6,368 bases of DNA from JBEIHX01 sp044375455 (GTDB lineage Bacteria > Pseudomonadota > Alphaproteobacteria > Caulobacterales > Aquidulcibacteraceae), in contig JBILMQ010000211.1 of NCBI GenBank assembly GCA_044375455.1, positions 1 to 6,368 of the forward strand. Reading direction: 5' to 3'. Position numbers and translations under genes: made by a program. Numbering within the stretch: the first letter of the stretch is position 1; each line of letters starts with the position of its first letter. Shown here in pieces: positions 1 through 5,648 of this stretch. Under the pieces are notes generated by a model. The model saw only the letters and a list, made by a program, of their open reading frames with translations. It did no database searches and was not told the origin of the DNA.

Positions 1-138
1 CTCGTGCGCGTCGCCGCGTTCTGCATCCTGCCCACTGCTTGGGTTTGTCCGCGCCGCGCCGATGGAGAAGGCTCAGTATGCTGCAACAGTGGGGCGTATC
101 GCCTTTCTTCCGCCCTTCAACGCGGCTAGCGGTAAAGC
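1..138. other. Upstream region of panB, no convincing gene
   Basis: This stretch precedes panB. The + frames are partly open, but none shows a recognisable protein or a good ribosome binding site. Two of them simply run on as out-of-frame shadows of panB. On the - strand an ATG at 26-24 could begin a gene that leaves the window (M-Q-N-A-A-T-R-T), but eight codons cannot be judged. The region probably holds the panB promoter. A CGCGGCTAG motif sits at 121-129, immediately before the start codon. Confidence 0.5.
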
Positions 139-978
139 ATGTCGCTCCAAACGCCCCAACCCGGCCCTGTTCGCCGCCGCAGCGTACCCGAGATCACGTC
201 TCGCAAAGGTGGCGCTCCGATCATTTGTCTCACCGCCTACAGCGCGCCGATGGCGAGCCTGCTCGATCCGCATTGCGACCTGCTGTTGGTCGGCGACTCG
301 GTGGGCATGGTTGTGCACGGGCTTACCTCCACAGTTGGGGTGACGCTGGATATGATGATCTTGCACGGCAAGGCCGTGATGAGAGGCGCGAAATCCGCCC
401 TGGTTGTTGTTGATCTGCCCTTCGGGAGCTACGAAGAGAGCCCGCAGGCCGCCTATCGATCCGCCGTCCAGGTGATGAAGGAAACCGGCTGCCAGGCGGT
501 CAAGGTTGAAAGCGGCGTCGGGATCGCTGACACCATCGCCTTTCTTGTTGAACGCGGCATCCCCGTCATGGGCCATGTTGGCCTCCGGCCGCAGGCGATC
601 AATGTCGCGGGCGGTTTCCGCACCAGAGGGCGCAGTGAGGATGAGCGTTTTCATGTTCTGGCCGAGGCGCAGGCGGCAGACGAGGCCGGGGCCTTCGCCA
701 TCGTGGTTGAAGGCGTGACCGAGCCGTTGGCGCAGGAGGTGACCTCACGCGTGCGTGCGCCGACGATCGGCATCGGCGCCTCGGCCGTCTGTGATGGTCA
801 GATACTCGTCACTGACGATATGCTCGGCCTGTTCGATTGGACCCCGAAATTCGTTCGCCGCTACGCCAATCTGCGTGATGAAATCGCGTCCGCAGCCCAG
901 GCCTACGCCCGAGACGTGCAAGCGCGCGCGTTTCCGGGCGCTGAGGAGACGTACTTGGCGAAGCCCCCAAAGGCGTGA
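139..978 (+). CDS. panB: 3-methyl-2-oxobutanoate hydroxymethyltransferase (ketopantoate hydroxymethyltransferase)
   Basis: PanB is a cytoplasmic enzyme that transfers a hydroxymethyl group from 5,10-methylenetetrahydrofolate to 2-oxoisovalerate, giving ketopantoate, the first committed step to pantothenate and CoA. The 279-residue product is slightly longer than E. coli PanB (about 264) and spans the whole TIM-barrel family. Visible landmarks are GDSVGM at 52-57 with metal ligand Asp53, VDLPF with Asp92, KVES with Glu124, GHVGLRPQ at 145-152, the catalytic Glu191 in VVEGV, and the signature TIGIGAS...DGQILVTDDMLG at 209-230. The ATG at 139 is the only reasonable start: in-frame stops TAG (127-129) and TAA (133-135) lie just upstream and the conserved barrel begins soon after. 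No good Shine-Dalgarno sequence precedes it, so the mRNA may be leaderless or weakly initiated. panC is not in the window. The 138-base gap downstream suggests panB is transcribed separately from the next operon. Family identity is near certain. Confidence 0.97.
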   Translation: MSLQTPQPGPVRRRSVPEITSRKGGAPIICLTAYSAPMASLLDPHCDLLLVGDSVGMVVHGLTSTVGVTLDMMILHGKAVMRGAKSALVVVDLPFGSYEESPQAAYRSAVQVMKETGCQAVKVESGVGIADTIAFLVERGIPVMGHVGLRPQAINVAGGFRTRGRSEDERFHVLAEAQAADEAGAFAIVVEGVTEPLAQEVTSRVRAPTIGIGASAVCDGQILVTDDMLGLFDWTPKFVRRYANLRDEIASAAQAYARDVQARAFPGAEETYLAKPPKA

Positions 979-1043
979 TCCTGGCGCGGCGGTCGCCCAG
1001 CCTGGTCAGATGGGGCGTCCGCCTGGAAGGCTGTTTCCCCTCA

Positions 1044-1072
1044 TTGTGCGGCGTGAGCGGCGCGGCTAGTCT
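1044..1072 (+). promoter_or_regulatory. Candidate sigma70-type promoter for the TPR-bamB-der operon
   Basis: TTGTGC at 1044-1049 and TAGTCT at 1067-1072 are separated by 17 bases and resemble -35 and -10 elements. The TTG core and a GCTAG-like -10 are compatible with housekeeping promoters of Caulobacter-type alphaproteobacteria. Transcription would start near 1079, leaving a leader of about 38 bases that contains the GAGG ribosome binding site (1106-1109) of the next gene. The location is right: it is the only sizeable gap before a tightly packed three-gene block. In GC-rich DNA such matches arise by chance, so this is a suggestion only. Confidence 0.35.
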
Positions 1073-1116
1073 CCGGCCCGCTCTGTGCAAAGCCCCTAAG
1101 GCGCCGAGGCTCTACC

Positions 1117-1860
1117 GTGACAGATATTTTTCAGGAAGTCGAAGAGAACCTGCGCGAGGAACGCGCCAAGTCTTTGTGGAGCCGGTCTTGGCCATGGCTG
1201 TTGGGCGTGTTCGTTATCGCCGTAGCCGCAGTCGGCGGATGGGAGTTCTGGAAGTGGCGCCGGGCAGACACCGCGGCGAAGGCGTCTGAAAGCTATCTTA
1301 CGGCGCTAGATCACGCCTCCAAAGGCGAAACGGATGCTGCGCTCGTGGAACTCGACAAGCTGATCAAGTCGGGGCCGGATGGCTACAAGACGCTCGCGTT
1401 CAATGTGCGGTCGGCTCTGCTGTTGGATAAGAACGATGTAGAGGGCGCCCGCAAGTCTTTGGAGCAGGCCGCGGTTACCGGCCCGGACGAGGAACTGCGG
1501 GCCCTGGCGCGATTGCGCGCCGCCTATCTGAGCGCCGACTCAAGCCCGCTCGATCAGCTGAAACTTCAGCTTGCCGGGGTCAGCGATCGTGAGGACACGA
1601 TCGGGTTTGCGGCGCGAGAGCTTATCGCAGCCAAGGCTTTCGCCGTTGGACAGACGCAGGAAGCACGCAAGATCTATGATGTTCTGGCGCTCGCGCCCGA
1701 GGCGCCGGAAAGCATCCGACAGCGCGCTGAAATTGCGCGCGCCCTTCTCAAGGCCGGGCCGGGTGCGGCGCCACCGGCGCCTGCGGGCGCGCCGCCAACG
1801 GTCCCGCCGCAGCCCTCTCAGCCCACAGCTCCCCCAACACCCGTCCCGGGAGGACGTTGA
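1117..1860 (+). CDS. Membrane-anchored tetratricopeptide protein, YfgM-like (ancillary SecYEG translocon subunit family)
   Basis: Predicted single-pass inner-membrane protein of 247 residues. A short N-terminal cytoplasmic segment (1-24, charged) is followed by one hydrophobic helix at about 25-45 (WPWLLGVFVIAVAAVGGW) and a periplasmic helical domain at about 50-212 made of degenerate TPR-like helix pairs. The last 35 residues (213-247) form a Pro/Ala-rich tail. This architecture and the position directly before bamB and der match YfgM of E. coli (about 206 residues), which associates with SecYEG and the periplasmic chaperone network; that role is inferred here from family and neighbourhood. 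The start is a GTG with GAGG at 1106-1109, seven bases upstream, and the stop overlaps the bamB start by one base. The proline-rich tail is not part of the E. coli protein. It could be a flexible linker or wall/partner contact. A generic TPR protein without Sec association is the alternative. Confidence 0.8.
   Translation: MTDIFQEVEENLREERAKSLWSRSWPWLLGVFVIAVAAVGGWEFWKWRRADTAAKASESYLTALDHASKGETDAALVELDKLIKSGPDGYKTLAFNVRSALLLDKNDVEGARKSLEQAAVTGPDEELRALARLRAAYLSADSSPLDQLKLQLAGVSDREDTIGFAARELIAAKAFAVGQTQEARKIYDVLALAPEAPESIRQRAEIARALLKAGPGAAPPAPAGAPPTVPPQPSQPTAPPTPVPGGR
1849..1853 (+). promoter_or_regulatory. Ribosome binding site that decides the bamB start
   Basis: GGAGG lies within the last codons of the TPR gene. 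It is 6 bases from the ATG at 1860 but only 3 bases from the in-frame TTG at 1857, so the ATG is the better start. The arrangement TGATG (stop and start sharing one base) suggests translational coupling of the two genes. Confidence 0.75.
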
Positions 1861-3224
1861 TGCTGAAACCCCGCGAACTCGCCGTCGCCGCCACCATCGC
1901 CCTGCTGACTGGGTGCGCCGCCGCGGAACGTGTCGGTGGCGCCCTTTGGCCCTTCGAGGGCGATCAGGCCAAGGCGGAGGCTTCCGACGCTGAGAAGGAA
2001 GGCCGGGTATCGATCCTTGCCTTCGAACAGCAATTGGACGCCGATCCCTCGCTTGCTGAGAAGACCGTGGTCTTGCCGGAAATGACAGCAAACGCGGAAT
2101 GGTCCTTGCCGGGCGGGGTGGCCAGCAATGCCCCAGGCCATCTTGCCGGAGACGCCAAGCTTACCACCGTCTGGCGGCGCGACATTGGCGAAACCGCAAC
2201 TGACAACGGTCGGTCGGCGGCGCCACCGATTATTGCTGCAGGGCGCGTCTATGTAATGAATGCGCGTCATGAGGTGCGCGCGTTTGATGCGCGCACCGGC
2301 GCCCCCGTATGGTCGCAAGGCCTTGCGCCTGACCGTGGACGTGATCAGCGCGCCATCGGCGGCGGCTTGGCGTTTGCCGATGGGCGGGTGTTCGCCTCGA
2401 CGGGCTATGGCTTTACTGTTGCGCTTGACGCGGCGAGCGGACGTGAGCTTTGGCGCCGGTCCGTCGAAGCGCCCTTCGCCGGCGCACCGACAGTGGCGTC
2501 GGGGCGGGTCTTTGTGACAGCCAACGACTCAGAAATCTTCGCGCTTGAGGCCGACACCGGCGACGTGCTGTGGACCTATCAGGCGATCGCGGAGAGCGCG
2601 CGGATTCTGACCGCGCCGAGCCCTGCCGTGCAGGCAGACACAGTGATCGCGCCATTTGCGTCCGGCGAGCTTGTGGCGCTCGCAGCCGCGAACGGTCGAC
2701 GGCTTTGGTCGGACGCGCTAACGCGCGCCGGTCGCCTCACAGCACTTGCACAAATCAACGATATTGCCGGTCGTCCCGTTTCGGTGCGCGGCATCGTCTA
2801 TGCCGTCAGCCATTCGGGCGTGATCGCCGCCATCGACGAGCGCACTGGTCAACGGATCTGGGCGCGCCCAATGGAGAGCATACAGACGCCGCTCGTTGCA
2901 GGTGATTTCTTGTTCGCTGTCACGATCGACAGTGAACTTGTCTGTCTCGACGGCGCAACTGGCGGTGTGAAGTGGGTCAAGCAGCTTCGCCAGTATCGTG
3001 ATGAAGAAGACCGCAAGGGCCGAGTGGCCTGGGCGGGGCCGCTGCTGGTCGGTGGGAAACTGGTTCTGTTTTCCTCTCTCGGCGAGGCTTTGACGGCTGA
3101 TCCGACGACCGGCGAAGTGGTTGCGCGCGCCGAACTGTCCGGGCCCGTTTTTACCCCTCCGGTGGCTGCGGGTGGACTGATCTATGTCGTAACCGACAAG
3201 GGTCACCTGTACGCATTGAATTGA
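1860..3224 (+). CDS. bamB: Outer membrane protein assembly factor BamB (PQQ-like beta-propeller lipoprotein)
   Basis: BamB is a periplasm-facing lipoprotein of the BAM complex that helps insert beta-barrel proteins into the outer membrane, working with BamA. The 454-residue product starts with a lipoprotein signal: Lys3/Arg5, hydrophobic 7-16, then the lipobox L16-T17-G18-C19 with Ala at +2, as expected for outer-membrane sorting. After a linker (20-100) with a segment rich in charged residues, about eight PQQ-like propeller strands follow, each ending in a (V/A)xALDxxTGxxxW-type motif: near 129-152, 176-198, 216-238, 260-283, 311-334, 348-372, 398-421 and 438-454. It is longer than E. coli BamB (about 392), mostly through the N-terminal linker. 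ATG 1860 is preferred over TTG 1857 on ribosome-binding-site spacing. It sits between a YfgM-like gene and der, the same order as in E. coli, which supports BamB rather than a PQQ-dependent dehydrogenase. No dehydrogenase catalytic region or PQQ-binding disulfide is seen. Confidence 0.93.
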   Translation: MLKPRELAVAATIALLTGCAAAERVGGALWPFEGDQAKAEASDAEKEGRVSILAFEQQLDADPSLAEKTVVLPEMTANAEWSLPGGVASNAPGHLAGDAKLTTVWRRDIGETATDNGRSAAPPIIAAGRVYVMNARHEVRAFDARTGAPVWSQGLAPDRGRDQRAIGGGLAFADGRVFASTGYGFTVALDAASGRELWRRSVEAPFAGAPTVASGRVFVTANDSEIFALEADTGDVLWTYQAIAESARILTAPSPAVQADTVIAPFASGELVALAAANGRRLWSDALTRAGRLTALAQINDIAGRPVSVRGIVYAVSHSGVIAAIDERTGQRIWARPMESIQTPLVAGDFLFAVTIDSELVCLDGATGGVKWVKQLRQYRDEEDRKGRVAWAGPLLVGGKLVLFSSLGEALTADPTTGEVVARAELSGPVFTPPVAAGGLIYVVTDKGHLYALN

Positions 3225-3231
3225 GGATAAG

Positions 3232-4632
3232 ATGACGATCCGCACGGCGATCGTCGGCCGGCCGAATGTTGGCAAATCGACACTTTTCAACCGTCTTGCT
3301 GGACGGCGCGCCGCGATCGTGGACGACACCCCCGGCGTCACTCGCGATCGTCAGGAGATGCTCGGCCGGCTTGCAGATATGGATCTCGCGCTCATCGATA
3401 CGGCTGGATTTGAGGATGTGCGCGATGAGTCGCTTGAGGCGCGCATGCGCGCGCAGACGGAAATGGCCGTTGCCGACGCCGATGTGGTGCTGTTTGTCGT
3501 TGATGCGCGCGCAGGGGTTACGCCCCTGGATGAGCGGTTTGCCGATATCCTGCGCAGGGCCGACAAGCCGGTCATCGTGGTCGCCAACAAAGCAGAAGGA
3601 CGCGCCGGCAAGGACGGGGTCTTGGAGGCCTTCGCCCTCGGTCTTGGCGAACCGGTCGCCGTGTCCGCCGAACATGGCGAGGGAATGTCGGACCTCTACG
3701 CGGCGATGCGGGGCGCGATGCCGGATATCGGCGACACGCTGGAGGATCGGCCGCCCGGATCTGAGGCGCCAACACCACAAAGGGAGGCGTTGGAGGAGGG
3801 GGTCCGGGGCGGGGGGCGCGCGTTGCAGCTGGCGATTGTCGGGCGCCCCAATGCTGGCAAGTCGACGCTGATCAATGCGCTTCTTGGTGAGGAGCGCCTT
3901 CTGACCGGGCCTGAGGCTGGGATCACCCGGGATTCGATCGGCATCAATTGGACCTGGGCCGACAAGCCTGTCCGGCTCATTGATACAGCAGGCATGCGCC
4001 GCAAATCGAAGGTGGTGGAGAAGCTTGAAAAGCTCTCCGTTTCAGACACGATCAGCGCCATACGATTTGCTGAAGTGGTTGGCCTGGTCATGGACGCGCG
4101 CGAGGCGTTCGAGAAGCAGGACCTGCAGATCGCGGATCTTGTGGCGCGCGAAGGGCGTGCCATCGTCTATGTGCTTGCCAAGTGGGATCTTGTTGAGAAC
4201 CCACAGGCGCGCTTTGCAGCATTGCGCGACACTGCCGATCGCCTGCTGCCGCAAACCCGCGGCGCGCCGCTGATTGCGCTGTCCGCGCATACCGGACTGG
4301 GTTTGAACAAGGTCATGCCGGCCGTTATGCAGGTCTATCACGATTGGAACGCCCGGGTGAAGACGGGCGATCTCAATCGCTGGCTGCACGAGGCGATGAC
4401 CCGCAATCCTCCGCCGGTGGTTGACGGACGCCGGATCAAGCCGCGCTACATCACGCAGATCAAGGCCCGGCCGCCGACATTTGTATTGATGTGTTCGCGT
4501 GCTGACGATTTGCCGGACACCTATCGGCGTTTCCTGCTGAACGGCATCCGAAAGGCCTTCGCATTGCCGGCTGTGCCCATGCGCTTGTTTGTGCGCCAAT
4601 CGCGCAACCCCTATGCAACGGGTGAAGACTGA
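3232..4632 (+). CDS. der: Ribosome biogenesis GTPase Der (EngA), tandem G domains plus KH-like domain
   Basis: Der is an essential GTPase that binds the 50S subunit and is needed for late large-subunit assembly. The 466-residue protein has the diagnostic two G domains and a C-terminal KH-like domain. Domain 1 (about 1-165) shows GRPNVGKST at 9-17, TPGVTRD at 33-39, DTAGF at 56-60, NKAE at 119-122 and SAEHG at 145-149. A linker (about 166-197) is rich in Pro, Glu and Gly. Domain 2 (about 198-370) shows GRPNAGKST at 204-212, ITRDS at 231-235, DTAGM at 251-255, AKWD at 316-319 and SAHTG at 351-355. The KH-like domain covers about 375-460. Both P-loops carry the Asn (12, 207) linked to potassium binding in this GTPase class. 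The G4 motifs depart from NKxD: Glu122 replaces Asp in domain 1, and Ala316 replaces Asn in domain 2. The start ATG has GAGG at 3223-3226 overlapping the bamB stop, 7 bases downstream of bamB, so it is almost certainly cotranscribed. Confidence 0.97.
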   Translation: MTIRTAIVGRPNVGKSTLFNRLAGRRAAIVDDTPGVTRDRQEMLGRLADMDLALIDTAGFEDVRDESLEARMRAQTEMAVADADVVLFVVDARAGVTPLDERFADILRRADKPVIVVANKAEGRAGKDGVLEAFALGLGEPVAVSAEHGEGMSDLYAAMRGAMPDIGDTLEDRPPGSEAPTPQREALEEGVRGGGRALQLAIVGRPNAGKSTLINALLGEERLLTGPEAGITRDSIGINWTWADKPVRLIDTAGMRRKSKVVEKLEKLSVSDTISAIRFAEVVGLVMDAREAFEKQDLQIADLVAREGRAIVYVLAKWDLVENPQARFAALRDTADRLLPQTRGAPLIALSAHTGLGLNKVMPAVMQVYHDWNARVKTGDLNRWLHEAMTRNPPPVVDGRRIKPRYITQIKARPPTFVLMCSRADDLPDTYRRFLLNGIRKAFALPAVPMRLFVRQSRNPYATGED

Positions 4633-4890
4633 GCCGCGCCCGGGGCAGTCTGACGATTGCGGTTTGACGAGGGGCGCATCGTCTCGTCATGACGCACCGA
4701 TCAGCGCCGCTGCCTGGTTGATGCGACCGGCGGTTGGCCTGATGCTGAGCGATTAACCAAAGCGTCTTGGCCATGGCGGCGTTTCTGATCTTCCGGATCG
4801 GCGGGGGACTGTGCTGATGGAAGCGGCAGGTGCATGCGCTGAGCTTGCCAAACTCATTCAGTGGGCATCGCGCACACCGGGCAAGTCAGA
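4633..4890. other. Intergenic region between convergent genes
   Basis: This 258-base region separates der (+) from the dehydrogenase gene (-). I see no RNA gene and no strong terminator. It contains a 7-bp inverted repeat (4665-4689), a TTAACCAA sequence (4753-4760) that resembles a CtrA half site by one mismatch, and two tiny + strand ORFs. One encodes 14 codons (4773-4817); its stop overlaps the ATG of a 42-codon ORF (4817-4945), which runs into the 3' end of the dehydrogenase gene. Neither has a convincing ribosome binding site. Confidence 0.55.
4665..4689. terminator. Weak stem-loop downstream of der
   Basis: TGACGAG (4665-4671) and CTCGTCA (4683-4689) form a perfect 7-bp stem with an 11-base loop, 33 bases after the der stop codon. 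There is no T tract on either strand, so it is not a classical intrinsic terminator. It may slow exonucleases at the der mRNA end, or be chance. Confidence 0.2.
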
Positions 4891-5622
4891 TCAAACGACC
4901 GGTCCAAGGCCCGTCTCCGCGCGCCACACGATCCGCTCGCCATGACGCTGGCTGTCGGCGCGCAGCAGATCCACGATGAACGCAGCGATCGCGGCGGGGG
5001 ATGGAAGCTTCGCCTTATCCTCCCCTGGCATATAGGCTGCACGCAATGCTGTCTGCATCGGTCCCGGATCGATCAGGTTGACCCGCATCCTGGTGTGCTC
5101 AACTTCGTCGGCGTAGGCGCGCACCATGGCGTCAAGTCCGGCCTTTGAAGCTGCGTAGACCCCGACAAAGGCGCGCGGCTGCACAGCCGCCCCAGCCGAA
5201 ACGAACAGGGCTCGACCTGCAGGGGCTGCGCGCAGCAGTGGGTCGAGCGCCCTGATCAAACGCCAATTGGCCAGCAGATTGACCCGGATGACGTCATCGA
5301 CCATACGAGGCTGGGCGGCCTGAAGCGGCGTAGCCGAGCCGAACATGCCTGCATTGGCGAACAGCGCATCGATGCGGCCGAACCTCTCAGCGAGTGGTGC
5401 TGCAAGCCCGTCGATCATGTCGACGGCTTTCAGGTCGAGGGGTATGATTGTCATTTGCGAGCCGCGCGCCTGGGCGCGATCGTCAAGCTGCTCCATCGCT
5501 TTCTGACTGCGGGCGATCGCTACGACATGATAGCCGGCCAGATCGAGCGCGTCCGCCACGGCAAAGCCTAAGCCGCGCGAAGCGCCAGTGACGACAGCGA
5601 CGGGTCGGTGATCAGTCGTCAC
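4891..5622 (-). CDS. Short-chain dehydrogenase/reductase (classical SDR family)
   Basis: NAD(P)-dependent oxidoreductase of unknown substrate. With a GTG start at 5622-5620 the product has 243 residues, the usual size for classical SDRs. Seen: Rossmann cofactor motif TGASRGLG at 12-19, NAG at 90-92, Asn115, catalytic Ser142, and the YxxxK pair Tyr156/Lys160 (YAASK), then DPGP at 185-188. All four members of the Asn-Ser-Tyr-Lys tetrad are present, so it should be active. Arg38 after the second strand (AIARS) hints at NADP(H) preference, which is inference. An in-frame TTG at 5628-5626 would add two residues. GTG is preferred as the commoner start codon with a GAG eight bases upstream, but neither has a strong ribosome binding site. 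It begins 26 bases after the purF stop on the same strand, suggesting cotranscription, although no role in purine synthesis follows from that. Possible roles include 3-oxoacyl or other carbonyl reduction; the substrate cannot be told from sequence. Confidence 0.9.
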   Translation of the reverse strand: MTTDHRPVAVVTGASRGLGFAVADALDLAGYHVVAIARSQKAMEQLDDRAQARGSQMTIIPLDLKAVDMIDGLAAPLAERFGRIDALFANAGMFGSATPLQAAQPRMVDDVIRVNLLANWRLIRALDPLLRAAPAGRALFVSAGAAVQPRAFVGVYAASKAGLDAMVRAYADEVEHTRMRVNLIDPGPMQTALRAAYMPGEDKAKLPSPAAIAAFIVDLLRADSQRHGERIVWRAETGLGPVV

Positions 5623-5648
5623 GCGCAACTCTCACTCTGTGTGATGGC

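Noticed and set aside
1..26. Possible - strand gene starting at ATG 26-24 and leaving the window
   Set aside because: Only eight codons are visible and the ribosome binding site (GGGCAGG) is weak, so there is nothing to support a call.
39..413. Long alternative + frame and - frame ORFs over panB (39-413, 73-654)
   Set aside because: They are Arg/Ser-rich shadow frames typical of GC-rich DNA; PanB fills the other frame with a complete family match.
998..1033. Inverted repeat CAGCCT/AGGCTG followed by TTTCCCC as a panB terminator
   Set aside because: Only six base pairs with a 24-base loop and a three-T run; too weak to call.
1540..2318. Long - strand ORFs opposite the TPR/bamB junction (1540-2091, 1818-2318)
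   Set aside because: Arg/Pro-rich low-complexity shadows with no recognisable domain; the + strand genes there are well supported.
1860..3224. PQQ-dependent alcohol dehydrogenase as an alternative to BamB
   Set aside because: The lipobox, size, lack of a dehydrogenase catalytic region and position between a YfgM-like gene and der all favour BamB.
3439..3452. 14-bp palindrome GCGCGCATGCGCGC inside der
   Set aside because: It lies within codons for E-A-R-M-R-A and is explained by GC-rich codon choice; no second copy seen at a regulatory position.
3247..3866. Direct repeat inside der (GRPNxGKST-encoding DNA near 3255-3281 and 3840-3866)
   Set aside because: This is the ancient internal duplication of the two G domains that defines Der, not a recent repeat.
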